DNA from: Entomortierella parvispora
Taxonomy: Eukaryota; Mortierellomycota; Mortierellomycetes; Mortierellales; Mortierellaceae
DNA length: 64,000 nucleotides
Assembly (NCBI GenBank): GCA_963573315.1
Contig: OY752141.1
Coordinates: forward strand, 4,030,001 to 4,094,000
Reading direction: 5' to 3'
Shown here in pieces: positions 1-10,466 of this stretch. Positions within the stretch are counted from its first letter, which is position 1. Every line of letters begins with the position of its first letter. The notes beneath the pieces were generated by a model. The model saw nothing but the letters and a program-made list of their open reading frames with translations, was not told where the DNA came from and ran no database searches. Position numbers and translations under genes: made by a program.

Positions 1-2787
1 ATGAGAACCCGATTTGTGCTTTTCCTTGTCCGAGGCCTTGTTGCTGCTGTTGTGCTCTTGCGACATCATTCGGGTCTGAAGAAGCAAGTCTTGATTACGA
101 AGCTCGAGCGTTCTGATATGACCCTCGACAGTGGACTGTAGTTGAGTCAAACTCGCTTGAAGCGTTGTGGCAGGATCCTCTTCCTTATCTTCAAGTCTTG
201 GACTCTGGCTCTGTTCTTGATCATCACCGCTGGTGCAAGTAGGGGACTTGCCATTGTTGTTGCAGCTGTTGCGGTCGATCGAGGATTGAAAGCTGCATAC
301 CCAGTTCTGGATGCTGAAGAACTGGTCCTGGAATGAACCCAACTTCTCGTCCTTTTGAAGGAGCTCCTCGTTCAATTCCCTGACATACTTTTCCATCAAC
401 TCAATCTTTTCCATTTCCTCCTGGACCTTGGAAGCAACTTGAAGTCCGCTCAATTGAGCAATGTTGGAGGATGCATCAACGAAAGGACACTGTTGTTGTT
501 GATTCTGGTTGGAAGAGGAGGCTGCAGAAAAGAGAATGCTCTGAACCTTGAGTCGATAATTCTCTTTTTTACACTTCATCTTTTCCTCCTTCTCCTCGGC
601 GCGAGCTCTCTCGGTCTGCATCACTTGTCGGGACAGCTCTCGGTTCTCACCGTCCAACCGTCTCAACCCTGCATTCAAGACTGCGGTCTCGTGCTGCATC
701 AAGGCCTTTTGGACAGTCATCAATCGCGTCCAGGAAAAATGTAACCTTTGAGAGATTTGATCCATTTTCTTGGTAGAGGATTGATACTGGGCCGTCGCAG
801 CCATGACCGCCTCTTTGTTCGAGCTGGATTCATGGAGTCGAATCAAGGAAATGGACGCTTCACGGATCCGGTGCTCAATGTGCATAGAAACATTCATGGT
901 CTCGATCAACAATTGGAGATCGTCTTGTTCCTGTTCACCAAAGTAGCAAGAAAGAAAAAAAAAATCAAAAAACGAGATTAAAAAAACAGATCTGATCGCG
1001 TTTCGCGTTTTTTTTTCTCCACGTGCAGGGGAGGGGAGAAATAGTTTGAAACGTGTTTTACCTTTTTCAGATCGAAAAGTTGATCGTCGTCCATGACCTT
1101 GTAGACACGGCTGGTCTTTGCACATTCGCTGACGACTTTCTGGACTTGGATAGGGTCCATGGAACGAAACACGTCCTGGGGGATGATCCCCGTACAGGCA
1201 CTCCCCTTTCTTCGCAGGGGCGAGGGCGAGGGCGAAGCCGAGCTTAGGCCTGAAGACGGGGGTGGGGATGACATTCCATTTTGCAGGTCAAACGGGGAAT
1301 CCAGGGCCACGGAGGCACGCACAGACTTGGGACTCATCATTGCTGCAGCTGCAGCCGTCGTCGTCATCGCCATCGTCGTGATCGGGTGCGGTAAATGGGT
1401 GATGTGGTTCACAAAGTCCAGACTCTCTTTGCGGGTACGAATGGGTCGTGGACTGCCAGAAGTTTGGCGATGATGTTGAGCAAATGGTGGAGGAGGAGGA
1501 GGAGGGGAGGAAGAGTCCAAAGTACCCACGGGCGTCGGTGGAAGCTCCTTGCTGTGTCGGCTCCTACCTATTGGAGCGGCACTCTCAAGGGCAAAGACGC
1601 CATTGCTATTGTTGTTGCTGCTGCCGCAGTTGCCAAGGTGGCTGTCATTAGGGTTGGGGTTGTGAATAGGGCTAATATTAGGGTGGTGGGGGTCGTTGGA
1701 GATGGTGCGGGCAGCGCTATAATCGGGCAAGGATTCGTCCGAGAAGATTTGGTGACGGGTCAGATACCGTTGTCTTTGCAAAGGAGAAGAGTTTTCTTCA
1801 TTGCTCACTTGCCGAGAGTGATGTTCTTGCAATTTAGGAGCTGTGGCTCGGGAAGGGGATCGTTTCTGAAGAGTAGGGGAGCGGGCTCGCTCCGGCAGTG
1901 AGTGGTCATTAAAGGTAGTATTGATGTACAGGTCAGTCTCTTCTAGACATTCGGTGATCGGTGCTGGTGGGGCCGTTAATGAGAATTGGTTCATCAACGA
2001 GGTCGCATGGAGGGCGTCTTTGGGGATGGACGTAGAGATGAAATGATAGGGCTGAACTCGCTGTCGATTAGGCGAGCGGGGATGCGGACGTAGAGGATAT
2101 TGCTCAGAGGCGAAAGGTTGTCTCTCGTCACAGGAGAGGATTGGTATCGGTGAAGACATGGAGGCAGAGGAGGAGGTCGAAATCGAGGACGAGGTAGCAG
2201 CCGCGGCCTTCAGATCTGGCAGAGAGCTGTTCTTTCTCAGCTCACCAAACGTCCTCCTCGGCCGCTCTAGAGTCATTGTTCTTTGCAACTGGGGCTCATG
2301 TTGGTAGTACGGCTGTAACGTGGCCGATGACTGGAAACCTTGGATATTGAGCGTCCATTCCTCCGGAATCGTCTCATGGGAGCGCGGGCGTGTCGGTCGT
2401 GGAGGAGGAGGCTGCTGCTGGTGTTTTGGCTGCTCTTGCTGGAAAAGATACGCCTTTGGGTTCTGCTCGTACACACCATTGCTCTCGCCTTGATCACGCT
2501 TCTCGCGATTCTTTTTTTTGCGAGACGATTTTTGGCTCGAGAGAGCCGACCCTTCGTGAAGGAGTTGTTGTTGTTGTGCCTTTTTAGAAGAGCTATTTAG
2601 ATTCTGGTCGGAGGACTTTTTGGAGAGCCCTACGCTTCGAAAGGCAGAGTCGGAGGCCTGTCTCGCCATGCGAATAAACTGGCTGCCGCTCAACTTTCTT
2701 GTCGGCAGAGAAAGTGAAAGGAGATCGGATTTTGTTGTGGTTTGCTGCAACGGCTGCAATTGATCTAGATCGCTTACATTGCTTTGT

Positions 2788-2852
<65 letters not shown>

Positions 2853-3290
2853 TTGCAATTGTTGAAGTTGCTCGTCATTCATGGCGGAGACAGGCATGGT
2901 GCGACAGGGTTGTAGCAACTGAAGGTGTTGTTGTTGTTGTTCTAGCAGATTTGTTGGATGGTGTCTGTATTGTGGGTTGGGATGTTGGTTATAGAATGTG
3001 CGAAAGTGTTCATTGGGCTGGCCCTGGAGAGAAAGAAAGGGGTCAGTTATCCTGTATTCGGCTCCCCCTCCAGCATGTTGATGACTTAGCTCTGGAGACA
3101 AACACACACTTACAGAGGCGGATCGTTGGCGACTCAAAGAAGTAGAGTATTCTCCATGCAAAGAGATCAAAGACGGTGAGGGACGGATGTGTCTATCTGA
3201 ACAAGATCGCTGTCGCGAAACTGGTTGTAGCACGCACGGGGTAGATGCTGATGCTGGTGGTGTTGCTAATGCTGTTGGTGATTGTATCAT
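1..3290 (-). CDS. Uds1-domain (up-regulated during septation) protein, 3' end cut by window edge
   Basis: The gene starts at the ATG at 3290 and runs off the left edge. I place exons at 3290-1062 and 930-1. Intron 931-1061 has a GTAAAACACG donor and a CAG acceptor and keeps phase 0. The first ~700 residues are low complexity: Ser/Pro/Arg-rich, with a Gln run and a poly-Pro stretch. Near the end of exon 1 comes MDPIQVQKVV...VMDDDQLFDLKK. It continues across the intron into EQDDLQLLIETMNVS and EHRIREASISLIRLHES, then a long heptad-like coiled coil. That layout fits the fungal Uds1 domain (a helical region with basic and acidic heptads), linked in that family to septation and cell polarity. A second, in-frame 90-nt intron may lie at 3024-3113. 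The call rests on pattern memory. A generic coiled-coil polarity protein is the alternative. Confidence 0.6.
2784..2866 (-). repeat. CAG/CAA trinucleotide repeat encoding poly-Gln
   Basis: On the minus strand this is a run of mainly CAG and CAA codons. It encodes an almost pure glutamine tract of roughly 28 residues inside the Uds1-like protein. The plus strand reads as interleaved CTG and TTG units, so it is a microsatellite likely to vary in length between strains. Confidence 0.9.
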
Positions 3291-4886
3291 GATGTTTTTG
3301 GTTGAAGAAGACGAGAAAGAGAGGCGTGCGTAATATAACTTTAGATTGTCGAGTGTACCAAGAAAAGAAAGAAAAAAGGATCGAGAAGAAAAGAGGAAAA
3401 AGTAGGTCGACTTGCACAGATAATCGATTCCAGAAGGGGGTATGTGGAGTTTTTGAACGGAGGGTGCCTGTTTTTCTTCCCCTGGAAGTCAAGTTGATTT
3501 GGGAAAGAAAGAAACAAAGTAGAAAAGGGCCGTCTGCTGGGTCAGATTGCAAAAGAAAGGAGGCAAAGACAAGAAAAGAAGGCAAGGAACAACGAGGAAA
3601 TGTTGCTAAACAGTTCAACCGTTGAGGGGAAAGGGGGGAGGGGGTGCAATTCAAGAAAAGGTCCGTCAGAAAAAATCAAAGGAGACGGATCCAAAAGAAC
3701 ATGGAAAAAAGAAGAGCAGCGGGTTGCAGAGAACAGCCAAGGCGATGCCAGGTCTGATATTTTTGAAAATGAAAGGAGAGAGTCTGGTGTCTGTCTGCGG
3801 TACGCGAAGGAGCAAAAAGTTATTGAGGAGAGCGAGGCAATGGCTGATCTTGTCTGTTGAGTACGTGAGCGAACGACAGAACGAGTAAAGTAGATGAGCA
3901 AAAGCGGTGAGAGAGTGGGCAAGTTTGGACTCGAAGAAAAAAAGAGAAGGAAAAAGAAGAGATAGGAGGTCATGGAAAAGAAAGAAAGAAGCAGAGAGAC
4001 GAGGCAAAAGTCGGATCGGACAATGACCAAGGAGAGTCCCCAGAGCACAGGCCAGACTGAGAGTGGCTGCCGCTCTTGCGTGCGCACACAACAAACAACC
4101 AGGGTACATTTGTTCCCATGCGTGAAATACAAGGCGCGGGTCCTTCACTGTCCCACCACGTTTCATGTCAACAAAAGGCAATCCGCCTTCCACCGTCATC
4201 TCCTTGTTTGGAGCATCGGTTACTCTTTGCTGGCCTGTCTGTTTGTATGTTTGTATTCATTTCCGTACATTCATTAAATAAAGCAGCGTCCCAAAGGGGG
4301 AATAGGGGGGCAAAGGTTGGGCCAATGGTCGAAACTGCGTTTCGCCGCTCCTCCCTTTCGTCCATCTCTTTCTCTGCCGCAATAAATTGCTGGTCCCGAT
4401 AGACTTTGGCCCGTATTAGATGCATCGTTGCTTACCTGATTTTGCAAAGGGAAAGAAGAAGATTCCGGAGTAGGAGCAGAGATGTAAGTCTTGATTACTT
4501 TCCATGAAATACATCTACAATGACAAAGGTTAACTCACAAGTGGAAGACCGAGGATTGTCTCTGTGTCTCCGTGCCTCACCCATTACAAGACCTAGTCGT
4601 ACAGAGCGAACTGATCCCCCCCCCGTCCCCCTTCACCCCTGGACTGAACATTTCGTCAAAGCAGGGCAATTCTCCGTGGGCTTGGGTCTCGGGAGACGTT
4701 TGACCCTTATTCCTTTCTTCAAAGAGGACCCTGTCCATCAAACACACAGCCCCTGGACTCAAATACCAACTCTGCACGGGCCATTTGGGAGCTTAATGCA
4801 GGAACTGCATGCGACGACTGGACACCAATAATTATATTTCAGTTTCGATCTGTTGTTGTTTGTATGGATGACTGGAAAGTCACTAT
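3291..4886. other. Intergenic region: upstream of the Uds1-like gene, downstream of the PFK2 gene
   Basis: No open frame here looks like a protein; the translations are Arg/Lys/Ser-rich shadows. The minus strand contains a perfect-looking donor, CAG followed by GTAAGC (donor at about 4435), and another GTGAGT near 4535. A 5'-UTR intron of the Uds1-like transcript is therefore possible, but I could not pair either donor with a convincing acceptor. The stretch from 3300 to 4000 is purine-rich on the plus strand, that is pyrimidine-rich on the gene's sense strand, as in other promoters of this window. Confidence 0.4.
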
Positions 4887-7373
4887 TTACAGCCACTCCA
4901 GCTCTGGCCTTTGATTGACCCCTACCAGGTCCTTTTGAGACTTGTCTGCAGTCGTCGGTGATGCAGCCGAAGAGAGTACTAACACAGAAGAGCTTGGTGA
5001 GGAGGCTGTAGAGGACACGGTGCTACTCTCCGGTCTGTTCTTCCTCCTGTCTTCTGACAGGTACTGTCCCATGTAAACAGGGGAAGAAGGTACATTCCCT
5101 GCCAGAGACATCAGGTTGGCTGTTTGTTGTTGCCAGTTCACGCTCGCCACCGTGTCTGGAATCTTGTGCCTCCGCTCCTCTGTCGTGTAGGCGGTAGGCG
5201 TCAGCTCTAACAATACGCCTTCTGGGATCTCCAGACTCGGGATTTCCTAGGAATTCAGAAAAAAAAAAGAAGTTTGTTTCAGAATTTGACACTAACGTCG
5301 TCCAAGATTCAAAATGAGAGCGAGCAGTGTCCCCCAATTGCACATACGGATTCTGGGAGGCCATTGAGATATCCATAGAGGCACCGAAGAACGCTCTCGT
5401 GTGCTACAATCAAAACGTCATTCTTCTCTCTCTCGAGCTCCAAAATCACTTTTTCGAGGCGGTTCGCCAGGTCATAATAGGACTAAATCATAGCAAGATA
5501 TCAATGTTTGTCAGTTATAATCACCAATGCAGAACCAAACTCAACAGACATTCTTAACTGCGTCACACTCACCTCCGCCCTAGGGAACCGGTGACGGTAA
5601 GGATCAAGCTTTGCGCGTTGACACTCGTCTGGGTACTTTTTTTCAATTTCCTGAGGACTCATCTGATCACAAACTCCCGGATTTCTCTCTGCAAGTACAC
5701 TTCTTTGCCGCACAATGATTTCCTCGTGATCCAAGAAGTGAGCAGCAGTCTGGAAACTTCTCTTCCTTGAAGAAGTCCATACAGTGAGCTGTCTGGTTTT
5801 ATCCTGTTGGGCAGATGATAAGGGCGATGAAAGAGCGTTGTTTTCCCGCAGAGTCAACAAAAAGTTTTTCAGATTCTCGGCATATCGGTGTCCGGCAGGT
5901 GCAAGCGGTGCGTCGGCTCTGTAAGACTGCTCATCTAGAGACACCCCATTCTAAGAAGACAGATTGCAGCTTGTGAGTCGATTTTGAACATACTAACTGT
6001 CGATTTTGAGCATACTAGAACCAAAAAAGGAGCGATTCGTATTCGGGCTGCTGCATTTACTCTGGCAAAGTATATCGTCCGTGGAGAGATGTGCAGATTC
6101 GTCAAATAGTAGACGATTTTACTCTGGAGAAATCCTTGGGCGTTATTGACAATGATCCTCTCGCCAGCGTTGATGACCTTCACGAAACTGAGGCTGAGGT
6201 CCGTGATAGTGGTGTAGAACGGGACGTGATTGGCAATCCTGCGCTTAAAGTCTTCAACAGCATCCGACTGATTCCAACCTACGTACTGTGTGTGGACACA
6301 AGGATACAAGAGAAGCCATTGGTTAGTCAGGCAAGTTCTTTTCGGCCTTTAGGCCATACACAAACAAGTCCCCCCCCCCTTTTTTTTTCCTTCGCATCCC
6401 AGAAAGACACAGCAGATCGCCCCACCCCCACAGCTATGGATCGATCCGCCTACTGCTCCCATCCTGCCATTCAGCGTCATAATATTGAGAAGAGCACCAA
6501 TTCGGCCAAGGTTTTCCCCGGAATGCCCACGAGAGCAGTAAACCCAGCGCCCAAAAAAAAAGCTCTTAAAAAACAGAATGATACTCACGTCAGGAGAAGA
6601 AACTTTGACACTACGGATGTTGGAGTCGATGATATCGGCATTGTCGCAAATACTCTCGATGAGCAAAGGCTGAACGTTGCAGGCCTTGAACCTGTCCACG
6701 AGCTCCTGCCTCCGTTCTGCAGTGGTATTGCTTCCGTCCAGGATACCAACCTGGCCTCCTCCAGCGAACCATTGCACCATGTCGTCGAGACAAGCATTTG
6801 CAATCTGGGCGCGTAATTCCGCTGTCGCCTTGTTGGCTATGGTTTGGAATGCATATGGAGGTTAGCTGCATGTAAAGAATTCTCTGGTTACATGTTGCGC
6901 ATGTTTGTGCGCATGTGTTGTGTGTGTGTTGTGGCCAACCAGGGACCACCAGCGAGATAAGATAAGAAATATGAGCAATGCGATGCATCGATAAAAAAAA
7001 ATATCAACAGAGGAGAAGAGAACAGAGCACTAGGGGTAGCGACAACTCACCAGGACTGAAAAAGTCATTCGTGACCTCCACGCCGATAATCTGTCGGCGG
7101 TAGTTGCCAACGCTAAAGACTTTGGTCTGAACACCGAGCCAGCGAAGGTATCTGTAGAGCGAGCGCGAGATCGCCGTCTTGCCACGGGCCGGAAGGCTGG
7201 TTCAAGAACGAGAGAGGAATTAGTTTTTTTTTTTTTTTTTTTTGGTCTTGTTCCTGTCGTGGTGACACGAATCGACGCCGGAGAACAAACATTTACCCGA
7301 CGAGGATGATGGCGATGGCGCCTGCATGGAAAAGTCGCCCGGACTCTGTCTTGTAGAGTTGTCCTGGGAACAT
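4887..7373 (-). CDS. 6-phosphofructo-2-kinase with a degenerate fructose-2,6-bisphosphatase domain
   Basis: This cytosolic regulator of glycolysis makes fructose-2,6-bisphosphate from fructose-6-P and ATP. Seven exons (7373-7297, 7196-7051, 6836-6589, 6285-6061, 5950-5573, 5482-5348, 5246-4887) join in frame to 522 residues. The start at 7373 gives MFPGQLYKTESGRLFHAG. The kinase half is complete: Walker A GLPARGKT, KVFSVGNYRR, DGSNTTAERR, ESICDN and VKVSSPD. The phosphatase half follows after RTIYFAR. Recognisable pieces are LTVWTSSRKRSFQTA, GVCDQMSPQEIEKKYPDE, RFPRAESYYDL and VAHESVLRC. The phosphohistidine motif RHGE reads RNGV (Asn233), so the acceptor histidine is gone, although the second histidine (His386) remains. 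I infer a kinase-only enzyme. The C-terminal ~80 residues are Ser-rich and unrecognised. Confidence 0.93.
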
Positions 7374-7618
7374 TGGGCGTTTGCGAGAGGGAGCAAGAGA
7401 TTGGATGTGAAGAAAGGGGGATGAATGAGAGAACGAGAGTGAGGTGAGCAAGGTGCGTGGTGCATGTGTGCGTGTTGTGTGCGAGCATATGCGAGGCGTT
7501 CAACCAATGGATGATGCACGTGACAGGTAATGTTAAGGGTACAAGTGGCATTCTGCACTTGCACGTTTTACAATTGACAATGGAGGCTTCATAGCTCTTT
7601 CTATCTGTTTCTCTATCT

Positions 7619-9933
7619 CTATTTAGCAAGGCCAAGATCCTTAGCAATCATGCCCGCTGCAATGGGATGGTAGAATGTCTTGTGTTTCAAGAACGTCTCG
7701 CGCGCTAACTCTGCTCCATTCTTGGCGTGGTACAACGATCTATTTGAAATTAAAAGTAAAATGTTCAAGAAATTAGATCCGACATCCTATTGTCCTCTTT
7801 GTGTGTTCGATCTTCTGGTACAAAGGTACTAGAGAGAAATTGCTCGTTACCTGAGTAATGGACGGCAGAACTTCATACGGCCCATTGTACTAGCAAAGCT
7901 TGCGACCTCGGGGTAAATCTTTTCATAGTTCGCCTTCAGGCACACCATTTGCCAGCGGAACCGAATCTCGGCATTCTGCACAGGTGTGAGCTTGTAAAGC
8001 GAATCCATCAATTCCAAATGAGTATGGGGAAGAGCCTCAATCTCCGAGACACGCTCCAAGAAGACGGTAGTTTGGGTCGAGGTAAACTCCTCAAGATCCT
8101 TGGAGGAAAACTCGGTAGGGTGAGCCTCATGGCGAGAGTGGTCCCACTTCTTGGAGAGGCAAGAGCATGCTTTGGCAAGAGTGTCATCAAACTTGTTGTC
8201 CACAGGGGGCTAACATTTATAGAAATGTTAGTTAGAGTCGCGTCATTTCGCGCCATTGTCGTACAATACCCTCCAGTGAACTCGGAATCGAAATTAAAAG
8301 ACACTCAGAACCTACCATGCCAGTGCCGGCGAGCCAAGCCTCCCAATCGACCTTGTTCAAGAGATCGACCTTCTCCTGTCCAAAGGTCTTCTCCATGAAC
8401 GAGTACAAGAAAGCCTTCCAGTCATCAGTGTTGATTGAGCGTCCAGCAAACTCCTGGACGTGGGCCTTCAAGTAGGGCTCAAAGACAGCCGCGCCACCAA
8501 GGTGCTTTTCCAGGTAATACAGCAAGTTGAAACCCTTCTCTATAGTTATCATTGAGACGAAACGAAATATTAGTACAAAATACAATTCATTCATTCATTC
8601 ATTTTGGAATCCTTGTCGAGTAATTACCGTAAGGGATCGACGAGAAAGCATCATCGGGATCTTCACCACGAAGGCAGGGGCGAAGGGCAGTGAAAGGGTG
8701 GCTTTCTCCATAGAGCTCGACACTCTCGACCATGGCCTTGTGGCCAATGATGGCGCTAAACTCGGCGCGCTGCTGTCCTTGCATGCGGCCCAAGATCTTG
8801 CGCTCAACAAAAACAGTGAATCCCTCGTTCAACCTAACAGGGTGAAAGTTACAAATGCTAGTGAGTTAGTGGCATGGACACATTCAGCAAAAACAAAAGG
8901 TCTCGGGCATACCAGAAGTGCTCCCAGTTCTCAGTTGTGACAAGGTTACCCATCCAGCTGTGAGCAATCTCGTGGGCAACGACATCGACCAAAGAACGAT
9001 CTCCAGCCAAAAGCGAGGGGGTGACAAATGTCAAGCAGGGGTTCTCCATACCACCATAGGGGAAGGAGGCAGGCAAGACCAAGAGATCATAGCGACCCCA
9101 ATCGTAGGGAGTCAAAAGCTCCTCACCAGTGCGAATAAAAGTCTCAGTGTCAACAAACTCCCAGGCAGCGGCCTCAATAACCTCAGGCTCAGTCCAGACA
9201 GTCGAACGGGGTCCAATCTCACGTCCCTCCAAGTTACCAACAGCGAGCGCGATCAGGTACGAGGGCATGCGGGTCTTCTGGTTGAACTTGAAGGTGGTAG
9301 TGCCGTTGGCCTGCTTCTCCTCTCCAGTGGGGACAGCGGACATGACAGCACGAAGAGGAGCATTAATGTTGGCGCTGTAGGTCAACTTGATCGAAGGGCT
9401 GTCCTGGCAAGGAACCATGGAGCGAGCGTGAATAGCCTGGCACTGAGTAAATAGGTAGGGGTGCTTCTTTCCGACAGTCTGGCTGGGCTCGAGCCATTGA
9501 CAGGCGGTACACTCCTCCGTAGTGGCGTATCCGATGAGAATGTTGGCCTTGTCGCCCTTAGACAAAGGCTGCGCCAACTCGATGGTCAATGCTGAGCCGT
9601 ACTTCTCATGACGCTTCTCCAGGGAATGCTACATTGATGTGAATCCTGTTAGTCATGATCTAGAAAGGTCACAATCCAAGCTGCAGTGATTTCAAGGTCA
9701 AGTGAGCAAGATGAAGATGGTACCTTGAGGGCTTGGCCGGCAACGGTGACAGAATGAATGGCAATGAAGCTGGTGTCGAGGATGACCTTTGTGACATTGT
9801 CGGCGATGGCCTCGATCTCAAGCTCGGCCGAGCCGGACAAGGTCTTCTTCTCGAAGCTGACGGCAAGGTCGAGGTGGATGTGGTTGGTCTTGACCTCGTC
9901 GAGGTTGGACAGCGAAGTAGGATCGTATGGCAT
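7619..9933 (-). CDS. Leukotriene A4 hydrolase-type zinc aminopeptidase (M1 family)
   Basis: Six exons (9933-9724, 9628-8913, 8833-8628, 8539-8316, 8209-7851, 7739-7619) join in frame to 611 residues, about the length of human LTA4H and yeast Lap2. All introns are 79-111 nt with canonical ends. Domains in order are an N-terminal beta domain (from MPYDPTSLSNLDEV), a thermolysin-like catalytic domain and a C-terminal helical LTA4H domain. The M1 exopeptidase motif GGMEN is near residues 262-266. The zinc site HEIAH spans 289-293, and the third ligand is Glu312 in NEGFT. The C-terminal domain shows DDWKAFLYSF and VDWEAWL, typical of the family. Family members are cytosolic aminopeptidases with epoxide-hydrolase activity; no signal peptide is visible. 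The stop is 245 bp upstream of the PFK2 start, on the same strand. Confidence 0.96.
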
Positions 9934-10466
9934 GGCGAGGGGATGGGGATGTGAAATGGAATGGAGTTGGAAAAAGAAAAGAAAAGAAGAAACGATCTGC
10001 TCCAAATCGGGTGTCTTTTTTGTTTCTTTCCCGCGCCTTGCTGGGAAAAGAAATCGTGGGAAACACTGTGTGGCCGCGATTCGCTGATCAAACAAAGCCC
10101 CTCCGCTCGCTGGGAGACCCCGCGTTTTTTCCTGTGAATTCTTTGAAAAACGGATTGCGACCATTCTTACACACTCTAGCCATCCAGAACTAGCATGAGC
10201 AGTTGCAGCACTCCGCTTGGTGGCATGTTGTCTAGTCATTATTACATCTTATAAAAGCATCTCGCTTTTCGCAGCCAGCATCTTGCGCCTCGAACTCTGC
10301 TTTTTTGAGAAGGCAAACGAAATCTGGCGTTTGGCCCGTAGAGCTGCCCAAGATTTTGCATGCAGTCCAAAGATCGAAGATCGCGGCAAACTGCTGATCC
10401 AGATGTTTACAATGGATTATTCCTTTATTTTCTTTATGTTTACTTCTTACTATCCTCCAGGGGTAT
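9934..10466. promoter_or_regulatory. Upstream region of the LTA4H-type gene
   Basis: This 533-bp gap separates the start of the aminopeptidase gene from the stop of the next minus-strand gene. The first ~150 bp upstream of the ATG are pyrimidine-rich on the coding strand. I see no further gene. Confidence 0.4.

Noticed and set aside
4430-4540. Consensus donors CAG|GTAAGC and GTGAGT on the minus strand
   Set aside because: They could mark 5'-UTR introns of the Uds1-like gene, but no acceptor or coding exon could be paired with them.
7220-7647. Upstream minus-strand frames extending the PFK2 gene
   Set aside because: They are out of frame with GQLYKTESGRLF; the in-frame ATG at 7373 gives a complete kinase domain without another exon.
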